A DNA stretch of 64,000 nucleotides, from the NCBI RefSeq assembly GCF_051622035.1, contig NC_135360.1:13568001-13632000 (forward strand), given 5' to 3'. The position numbers were made by a program, and so were the translations under genes. The notes beneath the pieces were generated by a model that had not been told where the DNA came from, did no database searches, and was given only the letters and a program-made list of their open reading frames with translations. Origin of the DNA: Arctopsyche grandis (lineage: Eukaryota > Arthropoda > Insecta > Trichoptera > Hydropsychidae). This document shows, in pieces, positions 37,326-47,405 of the stretch; the stretch's first letter is position 1; each line of letters begins with the position of its first letter.

Positions 37326-38055
37326 TGACCGAAAGTGACAGTTTACTCCTGTTGGCAGTTTACCGGATTTTTCTTCCACTATTTAAAATTGTGTATTTAA
37401 ATCTTACTATATCGTCGAAGTATGTATAATCAAATGTTATTTTGAAAGTATGAAGTAAATTTAAATTGCTGGTTGATAATGAATTGTCCTATCAAAATTG
37501 TTTTAAGCAATTCAGTTTATATTATTCACAGAAATTCGTTTATTCCCATTTTTATTTCAGTAGGTTGTCGTTACATAGATATTGGTATATACATAATCTT
37601 GAGGTTGGAAATGGGCCCGGCAAAAGGGCCCACGTAAATGTTGAAACTTACATTTCGAGCCTAATAAAAAAGTTAACCGATCCTTGCGCTGTTAAAGCTG
37701 GTATTAGTTGTTTGTGTATGTCCTAAGAAATTTGTTTTGTTGAAATATCCAAACTTTAGGTCCCAAAGTGCAATATCCTATAAATTTTTACACACGTGAA
37801 GTAGTTAAAAAGTTATTTAATTTTACTGAGGGCCAATATTTTCTAAAAGATAGTGGGGTCCCCATGCCATCGGGCATGTTCGCTTGTATGGCCAGTCCGC
37901 CACTGGCCTCCGATATGAAGTTTAATCATTAATGAAGTCATTAAAAATTACATCGGAATTTGATGTCAAATCAAAGCGATAACAGCTGGCTATCGGAATA
38001 CTGCCGCCGCTTCACAACTCACAGGCTAAATAGTTAAACAGTTATAACTTATAAC

Positions 38056-38205
38056 CAGAGATCGGCGTTCAATGGATGCTTTTCAAATGACAATAGACCG
38101 CTCCATTAGTGTTCAAAGCAAGAGATAAAAAAATCTGGGTTTTTCTAAGAAATTGACAATAGTGAACCATTTTTTTGTGCGAAAAGCATCAAACGCCGAT
38201 CTTTC
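38056..38205. mobile_element. Short hAT-like MITE
   Basis: CAGAGATCGGCGTTCAATGG on the left pairs with CAAACGCCGATCTTTC on the right. Flanks are CTTATAAC and ATTATAAC (7 of 8 match). A right-half relative occurs at about 41870-41930. Confidence 0.75.
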
Positions 38206-38471
38206 ATTATAACAGTAACTTTTTTCACTCTCATTTATTTATCCATTTAACCCCAAGACCAAATCCTGGATGTGCCGTGCAACCGAGCCCATGTGCCTTT
38301 TACCGTTGAGTGTGATGTTTCAATATAAATAAAAGGAGTGCATCTACCAAATAAATTTGAATATTCAAATGATATCATACATAGGTATTCATATATGTAT
38401 GCATCAGTGGCGGGCGGTGACTTTTCAAACAAGGGATGCTGTCCCTTGTTTGAAAAAAAAAACCGACCAAT

Positions 38472-40652
38472 TTATTTTTTAAAATTTAATTTTATTCTTC
38501 GTTCCTTTTTACAAAATTCATCGATAACCGCATCATAGAATTTTTTATTGTTTTTTAAATTTGACATTATTTTCTTTTCGATTGCAATTAAAGCAAGACC
38601 AGAGAGTCTTTCTTCACTTTGACTACTTCTGGTGAACGTTTTAATTCTTTTCATAGTCGAAAATGATCGTTCAGCCGATGCGCTCGTGGAAGGTATCGTA
38701 CAAATTAATTGTATTAAACTAAATACTTGTTCCAAAACGTCTATTAGATCATCTTTCACAATTAATTCCTTTACGTCATTTATAGATTTCAAATGAAAAT
38801 CTTGCGTTGAGTACATGTAAATTAATTCGCTTTTTAATTTCATAAAATCAAAGTATTTTCCATAAGTTAGGTGGAGTGATTTAAATAGGAAATCTGGAAA
38901 ATTATTTTCATATTCTTTAAATTTTTTGACGTTAAAAAATTCGAGAAATTTTAAATTTTCGATATCTCGAAATCGATTGGTTGTATTTACTGAAAGAGTT
39001 TCTAAAATTTCAGAATAGTGAAGTTTATACGTTGTTTTCACATCTTCTTCACATTCAGCATATTTTCTTTTTCTATTAAAATTTTTAGTTATTACTTTGT
39101 TCCACAATGAATCAAAATCGTCTTTTTTGTTATCTAAATATTTTACAAATTTTTTAATTTCACTTACGCAATACGATATGTCAAAGGTTTTTTTTTGTAA
39201 AATTTCAAATAAAAAATCTGCCGAATTAAATATTGCAGAAAATAAATGCAAATTGAAATTGAATTCAAACTCTTTTAAATAACGATGAAGGACTTCAGCA
39301 TTTATGACAGCATCAGTATCCCATTCGTCTTCGTCATTAATTATTTGATTAAATATTTCCATTAATTCTGTTTGATATTCTAATATCATATTTAAAATTT
39401 TGCTATTGTAGTTCCATCGTGTAGGGGCAGCAGTGGGAAATCGTTTTTTTATTTGACAATCGAGAAGGGAAATTCTTCTTGAAGACTTACAAAAAAAAGT
39501 TGAAAATGACAACATACGGCTGAAAAAACGTTTGCATCCGGATATATGTTTAACAGATTGCGACAAAACTAAATTCAATCTGTGAGCGTAACAATGGACA
39601 AATAAAGAATTAGGACAAATATCTCGAATTTTTCGTTGCACTCCATTATGCTCCCCGGACATTACAGCCGCTCCATCGTACGTTTGTGCAATTAATTTGT
39701 CCAAACAACCAAATTCTTCCAAGGTCTCACGTATGTGCTGAAAAAGAGCATTAGCTGTTCTATTGGGACTAACATCGACAAATCCAACAAATCTCTCCTG
39801 AATTTCATTATTTTCATCTACATATCTAAAAATAGTAGATAGCTGAGCTTTGCGACTGATATCTGTAGATTCGTCCACAATTATGGAAACAAATTTTGAT
39901 GCACGTATTTCAGTTTTAATCTCATCTAGCAAGACTTTTGATATTGCGGATACCAAGTCATTTTGTATATGGTTCGATAGTCCAGTAAACACCGTAGAGT
40001 TATCTAAATGAGTTTTCAATTTTATGTCTGATTCACTCAACAGATACAGCAATTCAATATAATTCCCTCTATTTTCCGATTCCTGGTGCTCAAAATGTCC
40101 TCGTAAAGGTTGTTCTTGTTTTGCTAAAAAACAGATCGCGCTTATTAATTTCGACAAAATGTATCTATTTGCAGTAACTTCTTTGTTGTGCATTTCAATA
40201 TTTGCTTTAAATTGAGCACTTAAAAAATTTTCTATACGAGGTCCCTTTCCAAATTTTTTAAATTGAGCAGCAGAACATATGTGAGCTTGAGAACATTCAT
40301 GTCTCTTGCGCGATTTACTTAAATTGTTTAGGTCAGAAAATCCAAATTTACTCCAGACATTCACTTCTTGAGAAAATAAAATACATGGCCAACAGAATAA
40401 TTTCGTTAAGTGAGCACATCCACAAATCCATGAAATTTTTTCGTATGTTTCTGTGTTAAAATACCTTTTAAATGTTTTTGTTTTAGACTGAATATTTAAT
40501 ATTGGTGTGGGTTTGGGGCTCTTAACAATAATCTCCTTTTCATTAAATGGGAGAGAAGCAAATCTTCTTTTCAGCACATTTTCAATTAAACAATTGCAAT
40601 TATTATTGATCTCGACGACAAGTCCACTCTCATTGTTATTTTCGATATCCAT
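38472..40652 (-). CDS. hAT transposase, ZMYM/TTF-zinc-finger type, intact 726 aa
   Basis: Cut-and-paste transposase. Domain order: N-terminal TTF-type zinc finger (about 60-125: KISWICGCAHLTKLFCWPCI, then HECSQAH); a DUF4371-like RNase H core with VDESTDISRKAQ (first catalytic Asp, about 253), AQTYDGAAVMSG (second Asp, about 325), the HCYAHRLNLVLS block and the PTRWNYNS motif; and the C-terminal hAT dimerisation block STSASAERSFSTMKRIKT (catalytic Glu, about 665). It is a single exon without stops, lying inside a transposon with perfect ends. A relative starts at 63399. Human ZMYM1-like proteins are domesticated kin, but the terminal repeats here show it is a transposon gene and not a host gene. 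Confidence 0.95.
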   Translation of the reverse strand: MDIENNNESGLVVEINNNCNCLIENVLKRRFASLPFNEKEIIVKSPKPTPILNIQSKTKTFKRYFNTETYEKISWICGCAHLTKLFCWPCILFSQEVNVWSKFGFSDLNNLSKSRKRHECSQAHICSAAQFKKFGKGPRIENFLSAQFKANIEMHNKEVTANRYILSKLISAICFLAKQEQPLRGHFEHQESENRGNYIELLYLLSESDIKLKTHLDNSTVFTGLSNHIQNDLVSAISKVLLDEIKTEIRASKFVSIIVDESTDISRKAQLSTIFRYVDENNEIQERFVGFVDVSPNRTANALFQHIRETLEEFGCLDKLIAQTYDGAAVMSGEHNGVQRKIRDICPNSLFVHCYAHRLNLVLSQSVKHISGCKRFFSRMLSFSTFFCKSSRRISLLDCQIKKRFPTAAPTRWNYNSKILNMILEYQTELMEIFNQIINDEDEWDTDAVINAEVLHRYLKEFEFNFNLHLFSAIFNSADFLFEILQKKTFDISYCVSEIKKFVKYLDNKKDDFDSLWNKVITKNFNRKRKYAECEEDVKTTYKLHYSEILETLSVNTTNRFRDIENLKFLEFFNVKKFKEYENNFPDFLFKSLHLTYGKYFDFMKLKSELIYMYSTQDFHLKSINDVKELIVKDDLIDVLEQVFSLIQLICTIPSTSASAERSFSTMKRIKTFTRSSQSEERLSGLALIAIEKKIMSNLKNNKKFYDAVIDEFCKKERRIKLNFKK

Positions 40653-40952
40653 ATTAAAGGCAATAATGAAAACTCGTAAGTAGTGGAACAGTAAACTAAA
40701 AATAAAGTTAGACGAAACTAATTAAAATGAAAACTTAATTCAAAAGTAAAAAATAACCAACTTACAGTATAAATGATTAACTTCGTCTAAAGAAATGAAT
40801 CGGCTAGCTTTTTGATAATAAATAGCGTGCGGAAATATCGATCAACAGCGGCTTCCAAGTGAAACTCAATAGATAAGCAAACAGAGAAACCGAATCCACC
40901 GTAGAGGTTAAACAAGTGTCAACGCGTCCGCGCGAATATGACAGCCTCATAG

Positions 40953-40964
40953 TGCGCATGCGCA
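40953..40964. promoter_or_regulatory. NRF-1/EWG palindrome in hAT 5' region
   Basis: TGCGCATGCGCA, an exact NRF-1 (insect Erect wing) palindrome, lies 300 bp upstream of the transposase ATG in a CG-rich patch of the transposon. Likely promoter element. Use is inferred. Confidence 0.5.
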
Positions 40965-41558
40965 AATGGGATCGGTCCGAACTCCGAATCCATGACGCGC
41001 GCGCACTTCACTCAGCGTCTACTCGCCAGCGTCACTCGCCTGTGGCCGGCCTATGCGAATGCGGCCTATGCGAATCCTTAATAAAAATTATCAAAAGATC
41101 CTATATAATGCATCATGTAACAAAAAACACGTGATATGTGAAATATATATATATACTCATATACTACATCATAATCACGTACATCACTAAGAATACATCG
41201 AAGCGAAATTCAAATATTTATTAAAAATACTCTTGGCTTTTTAAAGTTATAGGGGATGCGCCGCATCCACCGCATCCATGGACCGCACGCCACTGGTATG
41301 CATGTTTTTAAATGTATTTGAATTACAAGTGTTTTTTTTTAATTTCAATTTATAAATATAAAACTTTTCTCAAAAATATATTATATTGTATGTATAATTG
41401 AAATGGTAGTGTGGAGCATTCACGTGAACTGCTTAGCAACAGCATTAATAGAGTTCACTTCCTAGAATTTTTTTTCAATTTCATACAAACGGGTGCCGAA
41501 TATCTTTGTAAAAGTAGACAAAAGCTTTTTCCCTACTCGAGTCGAGAGCGTCTACGAC

Positions 41559-42112
41559 AGTGATACATAACCGTTTTGATAGGTGGGCAAATTTATCTAT
41601 TTTATATGATTCTTGGGCTGCAGTGCGCAAAACCGCTAAAAACAATGATATTCAGACAGAGGTTTGAAAGAAATACTTTAGGCTATTCCACTTGTGATGC
41701 CCCTAAAGCCTTTTTTATTTGATTACTTCTTTTGAACTACTTTTAGGTTACGCCACAGGCAAAATTTTTTGCAGAAAGTATTTTTTTTTAATTTGATATT
41801 TTTGATAATAGCTAGACTTATGCGTTGACTAGAAACTTTTAAAATAACAAGAGAGCAAACCAGCATGGTTGAAAATAGTATTTGACCATTTTTTGTGCAA
41901 AAAGCATCGAACCAACGCCGATCTTTGACTATATAATTATATAGATTTAAATTTAGGATATCCAGTGAATATACATAGATTCGTTGTTGGATGTTGACAT
42001 AGATTTTTTCATATTCAATGAAATATTTAATGAGGAAGTAAATCATTTTGGGCCGTAATAGATGACATTTCAGGCCACATACAGCCCGCCGGCCGCCGGC
42101 TGTGCATCACTA
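41559..42112. mobile_element. Non-autonomous hAT element, 554 bp
   Basis: Left AGTGATACATAACCG and right CGGCTGTGCATCACTA are imperfect inverted ends. TCTACGAC is duplicated exactly (41551-41558 and 42113-42120). The right end is GC-rich (CCCGCCGGCCGCCGGC). It contains a fragment of the 38056 MITE family near 41870. No transposase. Confidence 0.85.
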
Positions 42113-42203
42113 TCTACGACAATTGAATAAATGAATGGTCTTTCAACTTGTTTTATCCAGAATAATAAAAAATAATACATATATTATATAAATAAATCAT
42201 GAG

Positions 42204-42345
42204 TAGATGTAGGACCGGAAGCGTGCTTTTTCCAGGAAACAAGGCAAACTACAAAGCTAGAGAGAATAAAAAAGGTTCATCATAAAAATTAACAAAGTAC
42301 GACGAACAATGAACATTGAACGGCGCAAAGTTGGTCCGCTCTTTA
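42204..42345. mobile_element. MITE-1 copy in a TCATGAG hotspot
   Basis: TAGATGTAGGACCGGAAGCG start, GGTCCGCTCTTTA end. TCATGAG stands immediately before it and again three bases after it, so the flanks are related but not a clean 8-bp duplication. Confidence 0.75.
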
Positions 42346-42355
42346 GACTCATGAG

Positions 42356-42529
42356 TAGAGGTAGGATAACCAAGGTGCCGTCTTGAAAAAAACGGACCCA
42401 TAGGGTACTGCGTATTGTTCATTGCATTGTTAAAGGTTCGCCGAACGTTTTTATTTTGGACTCTAACTTTGTAAATAGAGCTAAACCACCCCAATTCCTG
42501 GAAAAAGCACTGTGTCTATCCTATGTCTA
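42356..42529. mobile_element. MITE-1 copy, 174 bp form
   Basis: TAGAGGTAGGATAACCAAGG start, TATCCTATGTCTA end, flanked by CTCATGAG at 42348-42355 and 42530-42537. Confidence 0.88.
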
Positions 42530-42537
42530 CTCATGAG

Positions 42538-43541
42538 TAGAGACACGTATTTTGCTAAAATTCGTGTCTTTTGTAAAAATTGTGTAAAATTGATGCTAAA
42601 ATTCGGAATAGATGCTAATAGATGCTAAATTCGTAAAATATGCGAATAGATGCTAAAATAACAAACAAAAGTGAAATTTGCATAAAATTTATAAAATTAA
42701 TAGACAATTTAGAAGGGTCTTTCTATCCCTTGCCCATTTATTACGTGAAAAAATTGAGGGGATAAAACAGAGCTCACAGTTTACAATAGACGGTGTTTTT
42801 CCTGTCGAAACCAAGCGACTGCTTTTGTCTACTACTGTAAACAAAAGAAGACAGTTGGAGCTGTGTATCCGAAAGGCTGTTCAAAAAAGCGTCTTAAAAT
42901 TAGACTCGCACTCAAGACCAAATGAGACAAATCTATTCCTCCAAACATTGAGTAAACTATTAAATCCATCTTTGGCAGGTACAAAATCTAATATTAATGT
43001 TAAAGAAACAGTTTTGTTTTTTAGAAACCTGCCATTGTTTAATGTATTAACAGAGGCTCAATGTTTGGAAGTATATCAGCACTTTTTTAGACAAATAATA
43101 GAGAATATAAAAAGTGATTCCACGCCGGATATATTGCTATTATTGATGGCAACAAAAATTAAGTATGAAGAGTTTGGTTGTACAGCTCTAAACTTTATTT
43201 GGTGTCCCATTAATAGTGTGGATGCTGAAAGGTATTTTAGTAAATACAATATAATTATTATCGATCGTCACACGAATCTAAAAAAATAATCTGTAGAAAT
43301 ATGCTCCATGTTTTAATAAATTATTTTTTAATTGTTGTGTTGTCTTTAAATTGTATATATGTATGTACATACATACATATATAAATTTTATTAAAATTCA
43401 TCGAAATTTTTTTATTATTTAAAATTAAACTCTTATTAAAATAGATGCTAAAATTGAACATTTTTAATGCCCTAAAACGCTAAAATGCAAAATGAAAATG
43501 CTAAAATTGACAAAAATAGATGCCCAAAATACGTGTCTCTA
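42538..43541 (+). mobile_element. Deleted hAT transposon, 1.0 kb
   Basis: Perfect 17-bp terminal repeats TAGAGACACGTATTTTG / CAAAATACGTGTCTCTA. Left flank CTCATGAG, right flank GTCATGAC (6 of 8). Both subterminal zones repeat AATAGATGCTAAAAT several times, probable transposase-binding motifs. Only the C-terminal transposase part survives. Confidence 0.85.
42678..43289 (+). pseudogene. hAT transposase C-terminal fragment, 203-aa open frame
   Basis: The frame encodes VFPVETKRLLLSTTVNKRRQ and ends in CPINSVDAERYFSKYN...DRHTNL, the hAT dimerisation region with the catalytic Glu of the (S)xDAER motif. The zinc finger and RNase H aspartates are absent, so it cannot be a working transposase. The remaining frame is nevertheless open. 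A truncated protein able to dimerise with a full transposase is conceivable but unproven. Confidence 0.8.
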
Positions 43542-43922
43542 GTCATGACTCATGAGTAAATCAGTTTATTAGCCATTAGTAATTAATAAATTGTTAGTTT
43601 CAAGAAATAATTGCTATTGACTTAATGTAGTGAAAGGAGGCATGTGCATCGGATGAGAGCAGTGTGGCTTGATTGCCGTTTTGAATGTTTGAATCATAAT
43701 ATCTACAACTGTCACATGCATACACTATCTACATCACGAACATCTTATTTTTCAAGAACGCTTCATTTTTTCTTCAATTCTTATTAGTTATTACTTTATT
43801 AGCAGTCTTCGGCGAATGAATGCTTTCTGGAGAGCAAAAAAAAAGGTTAACAATAGAAATTGACAAAAGGATCTCATTTTTTTCTGTGCTGGCGCATTTC
43901 CGCGTCGCTCTCTAGTTATTAG

Positions 43923-44521
43923 TAGACTGCGGATAGACACCGTGCTTTTTCCAGGGCGGCTTGTATCTATTTACAAAGCTAGAGTACAAAAAAAAAGGTT
44001 GGGCGAAGCTTTTACAACAATTGAACAATAGCATTTACAACAATTGAACAATAAACGGCGCGCTGTCTATCCGGCCACTAGTTATTAGTAGAGGTAGGAT
44101 AGCCAACGGGCCGCTCATTGTTCCATTGTTGTAAATCCTTTGTAAAAAAGGTTCGGCAAACCTTTAACAATGCATTTACAACATTTGAACAATACGCGGC
44201 ACGCTCTGGGTCCGGGCTTTAGTTATTAGTAGACTGCGGATAGACACCGTGCTTTTTCCAGGAATCGGGGCGGTTTAGCTCTATTTACAAAGCTTGAGTC
44301 CAAAAAAACGTTCGGCGAACCTTTAACAATGCATTTACAACAACTGAACAATACGCGGCACCCTCTGGGTCCCGGTTTTAGTTATTAGTAAAGCCCGGAT
44401 AACCAGGGTGCCGTTCATTGTTCAAATGTTGTAAATGCATTGTTAAAGGTTTGCCGAAACTTTTTTACAAAGCATTTACAACAATTGAACAATGGGCAGC
44501 GCGTTTTGAGTCCGTATTCTA
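43923..44521. mobile_element. Tandem array of four MITE-1 elements in GTTATTAG
   Basis: Copies at 43923-44080, 44089-44221, 44230-44380 and 44389-44521 are separated and bounded by five copies of the same 8 bp GTTATTAG (43915, 44081, 44222, 44381, 44522). Each copy begins TAGAxxxxGG or TAAAGCCCGG, ends with the complementary type, and has the palindromic core around AAAGGTTCGGCAAACCTTT. Lengths 158, 133, 151 and 133 bp. The four are of different subtypes and are not copies of one unit. Confidence 0.95.
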
Positions 44522-45025
44522 GTTATTAGTCATATGAAATAAGACCATTATTTGAGAGTCACTGGATTCATTTAACAACTTGTAAAAGAGTATTCGTACC
44601 TATTATACTTGTTGCTACGCAAACTGCAGTAGAAGTTGAATTGGTCTGTTGCCAACCGCATGTCAATTTTACGAGCAGTATGTTATGCACAAATGCACCG
44701 CCTTATTGCGATGAAATCCGAGGCGAAACACTTAAAAGCGATTGTTGTAACTTTTTCTCACATTATTTTTAATTTACTTGTTGAAACAAATTGCTTAAAG
44801 AAGATTCTAGAGATGATTTTCCTGTAACATTCTACCAAGTTCGTTACCCGATAGATGAGTAAATATAAATATGTAGGTAAAAGTGCATATAAATATACTA
44901 ACGGACCTATGTGCAACGGACGTATGTATGTGCAACAAGTATTAACGGACGTATGTATGTATGTGCAACAAGTGCAAATATACAAATACCAAAATATCAA
45001 AATAGAAAGGGGTTTTCCAAATTTT

Positions 45026-46070
45026 TAAATTGACTGGAAATGGTACCTCCCCTTATAGGTGTCCTCTTTTTTTTTTGTTTTCCCGTGATAGGGGAAAACC
45101 TTGCATAGCCCCCCCCCCCCCCCCCCCGGTCCGAATTCCAAAGGGGAGTGTAAGATTCATACTCACTAAAAACCCCTCTCTCTTTCAGCTGCTGCCGGAC
45201 CCGCACTTAGGCATTACCGGGCAGCAGCCGGTCTTGCACGATGCCCCCATACAGGAGAAACCCGGGCCCTACCATCGGTCGCGGTGCTCTTATCGAGCCC
45301 TACAACTCAGAGGCAACACGCTGGAGTCTCCTTTCCTTTCGGACTGCTCCTTCTCCCCGATCATGGAGGCCTCAGCCATCTTGCAATGGCGTCAGCTAGG
45401 TGTTTCTCTTCCTCTCTTTCTTCAGCAGCACCGCCTGTCTGAAAGCCTCGTACCATCCGCTTCCGAGACGATGGGAGGCGCTCCGGCCCGCCTTCGCGCA
45501 GAAAGCACAGTGCGTCAGTTTGCTTTATTCCCCGCCTCATCGCAGCAGTTGCAGAATGCCGATCTATCGTCGCCCCCGCATTGCAAAGCAATATGCCCAA
45601 AAGGCTTGACAGCAGTGACACTGTTGTAGTTCTTCTCTTTCTCTTATCCTGCATCTCACGAGACCTATAAGTACGCGACCCTATTTGATCAACGCGCCAG
45701 TCTCGGGTGTGCATCCGAAGGCTGGGCGCGGCGTTCGTGCCCGCACCGCACAGCATTTCACCGAGTCACCAAGGACCTCCATAAGGGCCAACTCCACACA
45801 AAACTCATCGAGACCCTCGTACAAGTCCCCGATGAAAATCTATCGAGTGGGAACTGACAAGTGGACATCCACCGTTTCTCCACTATCAGCGTTTCGAATC
45901 ATGCCCTCCAGGGCCCCGCCACTCACCCTTTCTTCCAGGCGCACGATGAGGGAGCCATTTGCGCCTCTTCTGACGTCTTCAGGTCATCCATCCCTCAGCA
46001 CGATTACATACACCTAATGACTACATACATGGTTCGCTTTAGTTAGGTCCAAAGACCCGTAAGCCCCCTA
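45026..46070 (-). mobile_element. R1-clade LINE, degenerate, minus strand
   Basis: Minus-strand frames near 45206-44997 read EYESYTPLWN and GYARFSPITGKQKKKR, matching the 3' part of the copy at 28640-29215. The interior (45300-46000) is GC-rich with broken frames and perhaps gag-like sequence (GSLIVRLEERVSGGALEGMI). It includes a run of about 22 C near 45107. The 3' end joins a fragment of repeat R (GGAAATGGTACCTCCCCTTA). Confidence 0.75.
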
Positions 46071-46187
46071 GCCAAGACAAGGCCCGAACCGTGGAGGGGG
46101 TGACCCTAACAACCTAATCTTAATTGAAAAGGGCCAACCTTAACTTAACCTAACCTGACCCTTAAATAAATAGGCGTTAGCTGCTAA

Positions 46188-46717
46188 AGGTGGGTCTACG
46201 CTAGAGAGCCGAGCACGAGTTGAGCACAAGCCGAGCCGCTCTACTCGTGGTGTCAAGTGTGGACGTACAACGAGCCTACAACAATCATTCTCCTCGAACG
46301 TAGTTTTCCGCAGTGTGCTCGCAGCTCGTGGCGGATATGGACATCCTTGCCCAAGTCTTGGGATATATGAGACCATGCATCAATCTTCTTATTTTTTTAT
46401 AGTAATCCTCATGTTTTGGGTCCCATATCGTTGGATTATTTTGATATAATTCAATTAATTGCAAACAAACATCTCCTGTCCACGTTTCCATGATCTCGAG
46501 CAAAACGTCTGTCACTCAACACATCCATGAGCGCACTGCGAGCGCGATGCAAATCCCTTTGTGTTCGTCAAAAAATCGACAACAGGCGGAGCGCACTCGA
46601 GCACGAGCCAAACGCTCGAAGCGCGCTCGTTCGAGGCTTGTAAGTCGGTCCATACTACAAGAATTTGTGCTCGGCTCGTGCTCTGCTCGTGCTCGGCTCT
46701 CTAGCGTAGACGCACCT
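46188..46717 (-). mobile_element. PIF/Harbinger derivative with MADF-domain relic
   Basis: Ends AGGTGGGTCTACGCTAGAGA and its near-complement (CTCTAGCGTAGACGCACCT), flanked by TAA (46185-46187 and 46718-46720). The minus-strand frame 46515-46285 encodes WTGDVCLQLIELYQNNPTIW followed by DPKHEDYYKKIRR, a MADF (Myb/SANT-like) domain, then shifts frame. MADF is the accessory DNA-binding protein of Harbinger elements. The transposase itself is absent. Long GAGCACGAGCCGAGC-type repeats make up the subterminal zones. Confidence 0.85.
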
Positions 46718-47176
46718 TAAGATATTACGATTAACCAGTGAGAATGTAACTGGTTATGATTGAAACGTCAAATTATTACTGGCAAACCGTTTGATTTGCT
46801 GGGCGATCGCCGATTCTGTTGTGCGAGCTATTTTAGAGATGTTAATTTGACATAAAATTTCGTTTTGAAATTTGTCATGTCATTTATTTTACAGCCGTGC
46901 CAAAAATATTATCCCTAAATAAACGCACTATGTGTCGAATGAAAATTTTACCATTGATATGTCAAAAGGTCAAGTATTTAAAAGGGAAATCTTATGGAAA
47001 CCATATTACAACGTTGGTTTAATTCCTGTTTCTACTAATTTTCAAAACATTTCAATCCAGGGTAAACATACATATGTATGTACATAGAGGATGTGACAAA
47101 CGGTTGAGAATATTTAAACTTTTGCCGAATAATTTGTGTAAGAACAAAGTAGTTAAATTTGTCAATTTGTTATTTT

Positions 47177-47309
47177 TAGAGGTAGGATAGCCAAGGTGCC
47201 GCTCATTGTTCCATTGTTGTAAATCCTTTGTAAAAAAGGTTCGGCAAACCTTTAACAATGCATTTACAACATTTGAACAATACGTGGCACCCTGGTTATC
47301 CGGCCTTTA
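47177..47309. mobile_element. MITE-1 copy, 133 bp
   Basis: TAGAGGTAGGATAGCCAAGG start and GTTATCCGGCCTTTA end. Nearly the same as the second array copy at 44089. Flanks GTTATTTT and TTTATTTA are only partly alike because the right side is (TTTA)n. Confidence 0.88.
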
Positions 47310-47405
47310 TTTATTTATTTATTTAACATATTAGCCACAGTGACATTACAGAGATCTCCAACGCATCGCTGTGGCCGGTCATTCAGTAATAATAACATGA
47401 TAACA
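47310..47405 (-). mobile_element. LINE 3' end with (TAAA)n tail
   Basis: On the minus strand GGCCACAGCGATGCGTTGGA, then TCTCTGTAATGTCACTGTGG, ending in a TAAA repeat, as in many insect LINE 3' ends. Confidence 0.65.

Larger units (their letters stand above)
36298..37905. mobile_element. Inverted-repeat element with hAT-type ends, 1.6 kb
   Basis: CAGTGGCGGACTGG at 36298 and its exact complement CCAGTCCGCCACTG ending at 37905. The interior has no transposase and carries nested repeats: a dispersed repeat at 36870-37325 and a MITE-1 at 36939. Flanking 8-mers (GTTAAATA and GCCTCCGA) do not match, so the ends may have been rearranged. Confidence 0.65.
38405..41295 (-). mobile_element. Complete hAT transposon, 2.9 kb
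   Basis: Ends CAGTGGCGGGCGGT and ACCGCACGCCACTG (one mismatch when paired) are flanked by identical GTATGCAT on both sides (38397-38404 and 41296-41303). The left subterminal region has a 15-bp perfect hairpin (TTTTCAAACAAGGGA / TCCCTTGTTTGAAAA). It encodes one uninterrupted transposase. Everything needed for autonomous movement appears present, although activity is not shown. Confidence 0.95.

Noticed and set aside
36298-37905. Intact hAT insertion
   Set aside because: Ends match but the flanking 8-mers do not, so it was listed only as an inverted-repeat element with hAT-type ends.
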